Shown piece after piece: positions 1 to 5,171 of a stretch of 7,320 nucleotides of DNA. Under the pieces are notes generated by a model, which was given only the letters and a program-made list of their open reading frames with translations, made no database searches and was not told the origin of the DNA. Source of the DNA: Bordetella parapertussis (GTDB taxonomy: Bacteria > Pseudomonadota > Gammaproteobacteria > Burkholderiales > Burkholderiaceae_C); contig CAMDJU010000136.1 of assembly GCA_945900695.1 (NCBI GenBank), forward strand, positions 1 to 7,320. Reading direction: 5' to 3'. The position numbers and the translations under genes are program-made. Within the stretch, counting starts at the first letter, position 1, and each line of letters starts with the position of its first letter.

Positions 1-493
1 CGCTTTGCAGCATGTAATGCGCCAGCACATCGCTGAAGCGCTCCAAGGGTTGGCGCTGGTCGTCAAACAAAGGCACCACCCCTTGGTAGGGTTGCTGCCC
101 CGGAAATTTGTCTTTGGGGTCCAGCGTGATGGCGCAACGCGCCTCGTTGTTGGGGTTGACCATTTGCGACAGGCTGGCATCGTCGGCCACTTCCCCGCGC
201 AAGGTCGCCGTGGCGCGCAGGCTCAAATCGGCTTGCACCTCGACCACCGCCAACTTCACCGGCCCCTCGCCCATGATTTGCAGCACCAAGGCGCCATTGA
301 ACTTGATGTTGGACTGCATCAGCGCGGCCGCCGCCGTCATCTCACCCAGCAAATGCCTGACCGGCGCTGGATAGGCACCGCTTTGCAAGTTGGCGGCGCG
401 GCGGCGCAATATTTCTTGCCACACATCGGTCAAGCGCACCACCATGCCGCGCACCGGCAGGCCTTCAAAAACAAACTTGTGCAGCTCAGACAT
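1..493 (-). CDS. hslO: Hsp33 family redox-regulated chaperone HslO, N-terminal part (runs off the left edge)
   Basis: Hsp33 is a cytoplasmic holdase chaperone activated by oxidation of a C-terminal zinc-bound cysteine cluster and by unfolding; it protects proteins during oxidative and heat stress. The 164 visible residues start [16 protein letters not shown] and carry family-typical segments: HLLGEMTAAAALMQ at about 47-60, IKFNGALVLQ at 63-72, GEGPVKLAVVEV at 75-86 and YQGVVPL at 136-142. These cover most of the N-terminal substrate-binding domain. The C-terminal CxC and CxxC zinc motifs of the family would lie beyond the window, so redox competence cannot be judged. The ATG (493-491) shares one base with the TGA of the carbonic anhydrase gene upstream (TGATG), which indicates translational coupling and supports this start. 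The identification rests on recognised family sequence; I consider it secure. Confidence 0.93.
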   Translation of the reverse strand, partial: MSELHKFVFEGLPVRGMVVRLTDVWQEILRRRAANLQSGAYPAPVRHLLGEMTAAAALMQSNIKFNGALVLQIMGEGPVKLAVVEVQADLSLRATATLRGEVADDASLSQMVNPNNEARCAITLDPKDKFPGQQPYQGVVPLFDDQRQPLERFSDVLAHYMLQS

Positions 494-1017
494 CAGGCGA
501 TTTTTTTCAAACCCGCTTTGAAGCGTTGCGCGTTTTTCATGTAGCCCCGGGCCGATTGGCGCAGGCCCTCAATTTGCTCGGGCGTGAGCTCGCGCACCAC
601 TTTGGCCGGGCTGCCCATGATCAAACTTCCGGGGGGGAACTCTTTGCCCTCGGTCACCAAAGAGCGCGCGCCCACCAAACAGTTGTTACCGATCTTCGCG
701 CCATTGAGCACCACCGCACCAATGCCGATCAAACACTCGTCGCCCACGGTGCAGCCGTGCAGCATCACCTGGTGACCAATGGTGACATGGCGGCCAATCG
801 TCAAGGGCATGCCCACATCGGCATGCAACACGCTGCCGTCTTGGACGTTGCTGCCCTCGCCCACCGAAATGTCCGAGGTGTCGCCCCGTATCACCGCACC
901 GAACCACACACTGCTGTCAGCGGCCAACTTGACGCGGCCCATCACCTGCGCGCCATCGGCGACCCAAGCGCTGGGGTGGATATCGGGGCTGTCAGCGTCG
1001 AGTTGGTAGATGGCCAT
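493..1017 (-). CDS. Gamma carbonic anhydrase family protein (left-handed beta-helix, YrdA/PaaY-like)
   Basis: This is a 174-residue hexapeptide-repeat protein, the usual size of the short YrdA/PaaY/CaiE-like branch of gamma carbonic anhydrases, which form trimers with zinc at subunit interfaces. Residues about 10-140 show the repeating [IV]-G-x hexapeptide pattern of a left-handed beta-helix. The three expected metal-binding histidines are present: H65 in SVLHADVG, and H82 and H87 in [10 protein letters not shown]. The conserved R45 (VIRGD) and Q59 (NVQDG) are also there. A C-terminal helix follows [10 protein letters not shown] at 135-144. Members of this branch are often weak or unproven carbonic anhydrases, so the reaction (CO2 hydration) is inferred from the family. 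I chose ATG 1017 because AAAGAG lies about 7 nt upstream; an in-frame TTG at 1032 would add five residues but overlaps that ribosome site. It is coupled to hslO by a 1-nt overlap. Confidence 0.92.
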   Translation of the reverse strand: MAIYQLDADSPDIHPSAWVADGAQVMGRVKLAADSSVWFGAVIRGDTSDISVGEGSNVQDGSVLHADVGMPLTIGRHVTIGHQVMLHGCTVGDECLIGIGAVVLNGAKIGNNCLVGARSLVTEGKEFPPGSLIMGSPAKVVRELTPEQIEGLRQSARGYMKNAQRFKAGLKKIA

Positions 1018-1072
1018 GGTGCGCTCTTTCAAGAAGGGTTGTTCTCGCGAGCGCCGAGTTTAGCTCGTCACA

Positions 1073-1603
1073 TCAAGCCGTCACCCCAGGCACTGCAGGC
1101 TCATAAGCCAGTTGTTTTTTGGGGCCCTCCAGCAAATGGTAAGCCCGCTCAATCTCGTCGTTGCTGCCATGCACCATCAATAAAAATTGGTCCGCTTTCA
1201 AGGCCAACTCATAGCGGATGGCGTGGTCTTGTTGCACCCCCATCTCCAACATGGCGCATCCCAGCGCTGACAAACCGCCCACCACCACCGCGCCCTCCAA
1301 GGCACTGACCAACAAGTTGACGACAGGCCCGGCCATGGCCAAGGTGCCCATGCCCGGCAACACAAACACCGCTGGCGCAAACAGCAACCCCCAAATCGCC
1401 CCCCAAAAAACCCCAAACTTGCCCCAAGAGCGGATGCGGTCGCCCTTGCTATAAAAACCCAGCGGGTGCTCTTCGGTGTGGTAGCCCCGGCCCACGATGG
1501 ACAAGTGCTTCATCTCAAAGCCCGACAGGCCCAAAGAACGCACGGCGTTTTCAGCGTCCATGTGGTTCTTGTAAACATATACGTTCGAAATCTCAGTGGT
1601 CAT
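1073..1603 (-). CDS. Membrane-associated protein with a general stress protein 17M/YflT-like domain
   Basis: This is a 176-residue protein of unknown function. Residues 6-55 (VYVYKNHMDAENAVRSLG, then GFEMKHLSIVGRGYHTEEH) resemble the N-terminal fold of the GSP17M/YflT family: a short beta strand, a helix carrying paired A/V residues, then a strand ending in VGRGYHTEEH. Residues about 60-122 are strongly hydrophobic and glycine/alanine-rich (WGAIWGLLFAPAVFVLPG, then VVNLLVSALEGAVVVGGL), enough for two or three membrane segments. The C-terminus (130-160: RYELALKADQFLLMVHG, then EIERA) looks like a second strand-helix unit of the same domain. The start ATG 1603 has AGAGGAC about 7 nt upstream, a good ribosome site. 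It lies 60 bp after the lipoyl gene and 55 bp before the carbonic anhydrase gene on the same strand. I recognise the family from memory of similar betaproteobacterial proteins; the biochemical role is unknown. Confidence 0.8.
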   Translation of the reverse strand: MTTEISNVYVYKNHMDAENAVRSLGLSGFEMKHLSIVGRGYHTEEHPLGFYSKGDRIRSWGKFGVFWGAIWGLLFAPAVFVLPGMGTLAMAGPVVNLLVSALEGAVVVGGLSALGCAMLEMGVQQDHAIRYELALKADQFLLMVHGSNDEIERAYHLLEGPKKQLAYEPAVPGVTA

Positions 1604-1621
1604 TTCATGTCCTCTTTGTTC

Positions 1622-1672
1622 CTTGCCGGGGCAAGATGTGTTTTTGCGATGTGCAGGCTGTGTTCAAGCCTG
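1622..1672 (-). other. Two hairpins in the gap between the lipoyl gene and the stress-protein gene
   Basis: CAGGCT (1654-1659) pairs perfectly with AGCCTG (1667-1672) across a 7-nt loop that includes most of the lipoyl gene stop codon. CTTGC (1622-1626) pairs with GCAAG (1631-1635) across a 4-nt loop. In the direction of transcription (minus strand) neither is followed by a U-run, so neither is a convincing intrinsic terminator. They could be RNA processing or stabilising elements that separate the E1 operon from the downstream genes, which is inference. Confidence 0.35.
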
Positions 1673-1912
1673 TTGGAAGTTGGCCAAAACCGCGCTGGAT
1701 GCAAAACTCTCGCCGGCCTTCACCAACACCTGGTCGATCCAACCGTCTGCGGGTGCCTCGATATCGATCGACGCCTTGACCAACACCACGGTGACCAGCA
1801 CTTGGCCTTTTTTGACTGCTGCCTTTTCTGCCACGACCCAGGTATCGAGCAAGGCCTCCACGCCGTCTTGCGCACCGTCCCAGGCGCTGTCTGGGAGCTT
1901 GATCTCGATCAC
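1664..1912 (-). CDS. Stand-alone lipoyl-domain protein associated with an E1 dehydrogenase
   Basis: This 82-residue protein is a single biotinyl/lipoyl-type domain with nothing attached. It begins MIEIKLPDSAWDGA, has the turn KKGQVLVTV at 34-42, the putative lipoyl-lysine hairpin LVKASIDIEAPADGWI at 44-59 with K46 as the modification site, and the second-half strand VLVKAGESF at 62-70. That is the normal length of a lipoyl domain; an E2 protein would continue with a peripheral subunit-binding domain and a catalytic core, and neither is present. The residues before the lysine are V-L-V rather than the E-T-D usual in E2 domains; V-K-A is the arrangement found in the glycine-cleavage H protein. 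Its ATG (1912) overlaps the E1 beta TGA by 4 nt, so it is made together with E1 and is the likely acceptor of the acyl group from it. Modification by lipoate rather than biotin is inferred from the E1 context. Confidence 0.88.
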   Translation of the reverse strand: MIEIKLPDSAWDGAQDGVEALLDTWVVAEKAAVKKGQVLVTVVLVKASIDIEAPADGWIDQVLVKAGESFASSAVLANFQQA

Positions 1913-2949
1913 AGGGGTGCACGCAGCGCTGCCTTTTTCAGCATCAGGGCTTGTGCGGCCTGCACCAAGTCGCTCACCTGCGGGATGACAAACTGCTCCA
2001 AAGGACGGCTATAGGGAATGGGCACATTGGGCACGGCCAAACGCTTGATCGGCGCTTTGAGCGCGATGGTGTCCAGGTTTTCCGCAATCAGCGCACAAAT
2101 TTCACCCGACATGCCAAAACCCAAGTAATCTTCATCCGCGATCAGCAAGCGGCCGGTTTTGCGCACCGATTTCAAAATCGCCTCGGTGTCCATGGGCACC
2201 AAGGTGCGCAAGTCCAGCACCTCGGCATGGATGCTTTGCGCATCCAGTGCATCGGCGGCCAACACCGCTTTGTGCACCATTTGGCTGATGCTCACGATGG
2301 TCAGGTCGGTCCCCTCTTTCGCGATGCGGGCTTGGCCAAAGGGGATGGCATATGCATCCTCTGGCACCGCATTGGTGCTGCCCTCAAAGTACGCCATCCA
2401 GGGCAAGCCCATGATGCCCTTGTGGTACATGAAGATGACCGGGTTGTCGTCGCGAATGGCTTGGATCATCAACCCCTTGGCGTCGAAGGCGTTGGACGGC
2501 ACCACCACCTTGATGCCTGGCATGTGGGCAAAGGTGCCGTACAAGCATTGCGAGTGTTGGGCCGCATCGTTGTAGCCGCCCCCAATCGCGGTGGTCAGCA
2601 CCACGGGCAACTTGACGTGTCCGCCCGACATATAGGTGTTCTTGGCCAGGTGGTTGTAAATCTGGTCCATGCAGACCCCAAAAAAATCCACAAACATCAG
2701 CTCCACAATCGGGCGCAAGCCTGCGGCGGCAGCCCCTGTGGCCGCGCCAATGAAAGCGGTCTCGGAGATGGGGGTGTCCATGATGCGGTCTTTGCCAAAT
2801 TGGTCGAGCAAACCCCCGGTCGCCCCAAAGATGCCCCCGTAGGCACCAATGTCCTCACCCATCACAAACACATCCGCGTCGCGGGTCATTTCTTGGGCAA
2901 TGCCCTCGGAGATGGCTTGCGCCATGGTCAATATGCGGTTGGTTTTCAT
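1909..2949 (-). CDS. TPP-dependent 2-oxoacid dehydrogenase E1 component, beta subunit (AcoB-like)
   Basis: With E1 alpha this subunit forms a heterotetrameric thiamine diphosphate enzyme that decarboxylates a 2-oxo acid (or cleaves acetoin) and passes the acyl group to a lipoyl domain. The 346 residues match the family length. Visible are the pyrimidine-binding transketolase domain in about 1-185, with VMGEDIGAYGG (29-39) containing the conserved Glu-Asp pair, DTPISETAFIGAA (58-70), RPIVELMFVDF (79-89) and AAQHSQ (129-134). The transketolase C-terminal domain covers about 200-335, with EVLDLRTLVPMD (243-254) and IPYS (311-314). The segments VELMFVDFFGVCMDQI and AIRDDNPVIF resemble AcoB of acetoin dehydrogenase more than PDH or branched-chain E1 beta, from memory. 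The ATG overlaps the E1 alpha TGA by 4 nt. No acoC-like E2 follows, so the substrate is not fixed by context. Confidence 0.93.
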   Translation of the reverse strand: MKTNRILTMAQAISEGIAQEMTRDADVFVMGEDIGAYGGIFGATGGLLDQFGKDRIMDTPISETAFIGAATGAAAAGLRPIVELMFVDFFGVCMDQIYNHLAKNTYMSGGHVKLPVVLTTAIGGGYNDAAQHSQCLYGTFAHMPGIKVVVPSNAFDAKGLMIQAIRDDNPVIFMYHKGIMGLPWMAYFEGSTNAVPEDAYAIPFGQARIAKEGTDLTIVSISQMVHKAVLAADALDAQSIHAEVLDLRTLVPMDTEAILKSVRKTGRLLIADEDYLGFGMSGEICALIAENLDTIALKAPIKRLAVPNVPIPYSRPLEQFVIPQVSDLVQAAQALMLKKAALRAPL

Positions 2950-3983
2950 GCCACAGCCCTCGCATCCGAGCGACCTTGCACAAACACATCCTGCAACGCA
3001 TCTTGCGCTTTGGGATAGTCGCTCAAGCGGGCAAATGCAAAAGCCTGGTCCACGCTTTGGTGCATTTTCAAAACAATGGCCGCGTCCTCTTCGGTGGTCA
3101 GCATCTTTTTTTCTTGCAGCATGTGCGCGAGTTTGGGAATGGGGTCGTTGCCCCGCAAGCCTTGAACCTCGTCTTTGGGGCGGTAGGTCTCTGGGTCGCC
3201 TTGAAAGTGCCCAAAGTAGCGGTCTGTTTTGATCTCAATCAAGCTTGGCCCTTCGCCGCGCCTGGCCCGCGCGATGGCCGGGGCCACCGCTTCAAAAATT
3301 TCAATGGCATCGTTGTTTGGCACCCGAATGCCCGGCATGCCATAGCCAGCGGCGCGGTCCGCCACCCATTCAATCGAGGTGGCTTTGGTTTTGGGCACAG
3401 AAATGGCCCATTGGTTGTCCTCACAGACAAAAATCACCGGCAACTTCCACAAAGCCGCCAAGTTCATCGACTCATGGAACGAACCTTGGTTGGCCGCACC
3501 CTCGCCAAAAAACGCCACCGCAACCCAGTTTTTGCCCATTTTTTTGGCCGCCAACGCAGCGCCGCACGCCACTGGCATGCTCGCCCCAATGATGCCGCTG
3601 CAGCTGAATTTGTGCGCGCTGTCAAACAAGTGCATATGCCCGCCCTTGCCCTTGCACAGCCCCGTCACCTTGCCAAACATCTCGGCGGTCATTGGGTCCA
3701 GGGGCACCCCTTTGGCAATGGCGAAATGGTGAGGCCTGTGGGTTCCCACCACCGTGTCTGCATCGCTGAGGTGGGCACAAATGCCCACCGCCACCGGCTC
3801 TTGGCCCGCCGCCAAATGCATCTCACCTGGCACGGGGCCAGCGCCAATGTCAAAAGCCAAACCTTTTTGGATCGCAGGGGGCAGCTTGCCCTCCATATAG
3901 ACCGCTGCCATGGTCTCTTCGTAATAACGAATTTGCACCATCTTCTCGTACATCCAGAGAAGCTTTTCTTTTCCGACTTGCAT
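2946..3983 (-). CDS. TPP-dependent 2-oxoacid dehydrogenase E1 component, alpha subunit (AcoA-like)
   Basis: This is the first gene of the operon, a 345-residue E1 alpha. The TPP-binding motif is complete: FFGEGAANQGSFHESMN begins at 158 (GEG at 160-162) and ends about 28 residues later in CEDNQWAIS (187-195). Other family landmarks are GEMHLAAGQEP (53-63), THRPHHFAIAKG (81-92), GLCKGKGGHMHLFD (108-121), ADRAAGYGMPG (208-218) and the loop RYFGHFQGDPETYRPKDE (255-272). The H-R-x-H-H and YFGHFQGD forms point to the acetoin-dehydrogenase (AcoA) side of the family rather than E1p or E1b, but this is a judgement from remembered sequences; the substrate could be pyruvate, acetoin or another 2-oxo acid. 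I chose ATG 3983 because AAGGGG lies 7 nt upstream and the protein then begins at the usual place; an in-frame TTG at 4031 would add 16 atypical residues. An FNR-type promoter lies upstream. Confidence 0.93.
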   Translation of the reverse strand: MQVGKEKLLWMYEKMVQIRYYEETMAAVYMEGKLPPAIQKGLAFDIGAGPVPGEMHLAAGQEPVAVGICAHLSDADTVVGTHRPHHFAIAKGVPLDPMTAEMFGKVTGLCKGKGGHMHLFDSAHKFSCSGIIGASMPVACGAALAAKKMGKNWVAVAFFGEGAANQGSFHESMNLAALWKLPVIFVCEDNQWAISVPKTKATSIEWVADRAAGYGMPGIRVPNNDAIEIFEAVAPAIARARRGEGPSLIEIKTDRYFGHFQGDPETYRPKDEVQGLRGNDPIPKLAHMLQEKKMLTTEEDAAIVLKMHQSVDQAFAFARLSDYPKAQDALQDVFVQGRSDARAVA

Positions 3984-4059
3984 GCTGAAACCCCTTGGGT
4001 CGATGTGGACCCCAAGTCGCGAAAAGATCAAAGTTCGTGATCAACTTCAGGGGTGGGGC

Positions 4060-4101
4060 GATGCTATGGCCTCGTTTCGCTTCGGTGTTGATCTGTATCA
4101 A
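4060..4101 (-). promoter_or_regulatory. Probable class II FNR/Anr-activated promoter for the E1 alpha-E1 beta-lipoyl operon
   Basis: Reading on the minus strand, TAGCAT (4066-4061) matches four of six bases of a sigma-70 -10 box and implies a start near 4053-4054. The FNR-type palindrome at 4088-4101 is then centred about 41 bp upstream, the classical class II activator position. The bases where a -35 box would sit (minus strand of 4084-4089, AACACC) do not resemble TTGACA, which fits an activator-dependent promoter. The untranslated leader would be about 70 nt. The boxes are seen in the sequence; the start point and activation are inferred. Confidence 0.6.
4088..4101. promoter_or_regulatory. 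FNR/Anr-type operator, perfect palindrome TTGAT-N4-ATCAA
   Basis: The sequence TTGATCTGTATCAA is an exact match to the FNR consensus TTGAT-N4-ATCAA, and it lies in the divergent intergenic region rather than inside a gene. FNR/Anr/Dnr-type regulators bind this site and respond to low oxygen or, in Dnr-like members, nitric oxide. Which family member binds here cannot be told from the site alone. Its spacing suits the minus-strand E1 operon; on the plus strand no AT-rich -10 box lies at the matching distance (about 4124-4129). Confidence 0.72.
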
Positions 4102-4102
4102 A

Positions 4103-4116
4103 CTGACCCCAATCAA
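4103..4116. promoter_or_regulatory. Degenerate second FNR-like box next to the perfect one
   Basis: CTGACCCCAATCAA matches eight of the ten fixed positions of TTGAT-N4-ATCAA and sits one base beyond the perfect operator, with centres 15 bp apart. It might extend binding or be chance. The spacing would put two dimers on different faces of the helix, so I rate it as weak. Confidence 0.3.
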
Positions 4117-4145
4117 CCACAACCGCCACCAACTGGCCTGAGTGG

Positions 4146-4177
4146 TTGGCAGTCGCACGCGGCTCTTGTCTTACCAT
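4146..4177 (+). promoter_or_regulatory. Tentative sigma-70 promoter toward the DUF455 gene
   Basis: TTGGCA (4146-4151) matches five of six bases of the -35 consensus. TACCAT (4172-4177) matches four of six of the -10 consensus, but the 20-bp spacing is too long, and the better-spaced TCTTAC (4169-4174, 17 bp) is a poor -10. The stretch lies between the FNR site and the possible start codons, where a promoter for the rightward gene is needed. Weak evidence only. Confidence 0.2.
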
Positions 4178-4206
4178 TCACCACCCGCCCTGTGGCTCTC
4201 ACCCCT

Positions 4207-4221
4207 GTGGGGCCACCCCAC
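4207..4221 (+). other. Perfect GC-only-closed hairpin in the DUF455 leader
   Basis: GTGGGG (4207-4212) and CCCCAC (4216-4221) are perfectly complementary around the 3-nt loop CCA, ending 2 nt before the ATG at 4224. It is not followed by a T-run, so it is not an intrinsic terminator. If transcribed, it would hold GGGG, the only Shine-Dalgarno-like run near that ATG, in a stem. Any regulatory effect is inference. Confidence 0.35.
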
Positions 4222-4240
4222 GCATGAACCCCCAAGCTCG

Positions 4241-4276
4241 GCCCACCCCTTTGCCCACCCGTTTGCCCACCCCTTC
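4241..4276 (+). repeat. Three tandem copies of a 12-bp repeat
   Basis: GCCCACCCCTTT, GCCCACCCGTTT and GCCCACCCCTTC follow each other without gaps at 4241, 4253 and 4265; the variant positions are base 9 and the last base. The 12-bp unit is a multiple of three. In the frame of the downstream gene it reads as a Pro-Thr-rich string (PTPL-PTRL-PTPS), so it could be translated if the gene starts at 4224, or be leader sequence if it starts later. Confidence 0.7.
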
Positions 4277-4286
4277 AACCGACCCA

Positions 4287-5156
4287 ATGCGCATCTCCAT
4301 GGCCAGCACCGCACCGCTGGCGCACCCGCCGCCCATGGAATGCCGACATCTCGCCCTGAACGCCTTGTGCCTGCGCGAGCCGGCGGCCAAGGTCGCTGCG
4401 GTGCATGCGCTGTGGGCCCGCATCGACACCTTGGCCCTGCACACCGACACGCCCCTGCAGCCCTTGGCACACGCCGTGCCGGGTCGGCCGCAGCGCCCGC
4501 CATTGCGCTCGGCCAAGGCCGTGCCCAACCGCTCGGTGTTCACGCCGCAAGGCATGGCCGCCATGGTGCATGCGGTGTGCCACATCGAGTTCAATGCCAT
4601 CAACTTGGCGCTCGACGCGGTGTGGCGCTTTGCCGGCATGCCCAGCGCCTACTACCGCGACTGGTTGCGCGTGGCGCACGAAGAAGCCACCCACTTTGGC
4701 CTGCTGCAAGCCCATTTGCAAGCGCACGGCCACGCCTACGGCGACTTTGACGCCCACGACGGCCTGTGGGCCATGTGCGAAAAAACCGCCTCTGATGTGC
4801 TGGCCCGCATGGCCTTGGTGCCGCGCACCTTGGAAGCGCGCGGTTTGGACGCCACGCCGCTGATTCAAGCCAAGCTGCAACGCGCCAACACCCCCGAGGC
4901 GCTGGCGGTGGTGGGCATTTTGGACATCATCTTGCGCGACGAAGTCGGCCATGTGGCCATCGGCAACCATTGGTACCGCTGGCTGTGCGCGCAGCGCGGG
5001 CTCGACCCCGAAGCCCACTACCCCAGCCTGGTGGCGCAATACGATGCGCCCCACTTGAAGCCGCCCTTCAACGATGCCGCGCGCTTGCAGGCGGGCTTCA
5101 GCGCCCAAGAGCTGGCGGCCTTGCGCAAAACCGCGACAGCGCCACCGCCCACGTGA
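4287..5156 (+). CDS. DUF455 family ferritin-like protein
   Basis: This protein of about 289 residues belongs to the DUF455 ferritin-like family, whose biochemical role is not established. Candidate di-metal ligands of a four-helix bundle are visible: H99 and E101 in CHIEFNAINLALD (98-110), E132/E133 and H136 in HEEATHF (131-137), E183 in RTLEARGLD (180-188), and E219 and H222 in RDEVGHVAIG (217-226). The segments YGDFDAHDGLW (151-161) and DVLARMALVPRTLEARG (170-186) are family hallmarks. The start is uncertain: in-frame ATGs lie at 4224, 4287, 4299 and 4335, and none has a convincing ribosome site. Family N-termini resemble the MECRHLALNAL that follows 4335; I chose 4287 because codon use from there already shows strong G/C third positions, whereas the Pro-rich stretch before it does not. 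It diverges from the E1 operon and converges on xerD. Confidence 0.88.
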   Translation: MRISMASTAPLAHPPPMECRHLALNALCLREPAAKVAAVHALWARIDTLALHTDTPLQPLAHAVPGRPQRPPLRSAKAVPNRSVFTPQGMAAMVHAVCHIEFNAINLALDAVWRFAGMPSAYYRDWLRVAHEEATHFGLLQAHLQAHGHAYGDFDAHDGLWAMCEKTASDVLARMALVPRTLEARGLDATPLIQAKLQRANTPEALAVVGILDIILRDEVGHVAIGNHWYRWLCAQRGLDPEAHYPSLVAQYDAPHLKPPFNDAARLQAGFSAQELAALRKTATAPPPT

Positions 5157-5171
5157 GGCGCGGTGAAAGGG

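Noticed and set aside
526..1308. Plus-strand 260-residue ORF across the carbonic anhydrase gene and beyond
   Set aside because: It is antisense to two well-supported genes and crosses their intergenic gap; its composition is His/Ala/Arg-rich with no family resemblance.
1622..1645. CTTGC-GCAAG hairpin followed by TTTTT on the plus strand as an intrinsic terminator
   Set aside because: The T-run follows only in the plus direction, where no gene is upstream, and it is separated from the stem by ATGTG; it cannot terminate the minus-strand operon.
3984..4031. TTG at 4031 as the E1 alpha start
   Set aside because: It adds 16 residues unlike the family and has no ribosome site, whereas ATG 3983 has AAGGGG at good spacing.
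1951..4040. Long plus-strand ORFs (1951-3018 and 2976-4040, about 355 residues each) antisense to the E1 genes
   Set aside because: Their translations are low-complexity His/Gln/Arg-rich strings with no recognisable family, while the minus strand gives full-length E1 alpha and beta with intact motifs. They are frame shadows of GC-rich coding sequence.
4275..5108. Minus-strand 277-residue ORF over the DUF455 gene
   Set aside because: The plus strand carries conserved ferritin-like motifs; the antisense translation has none.
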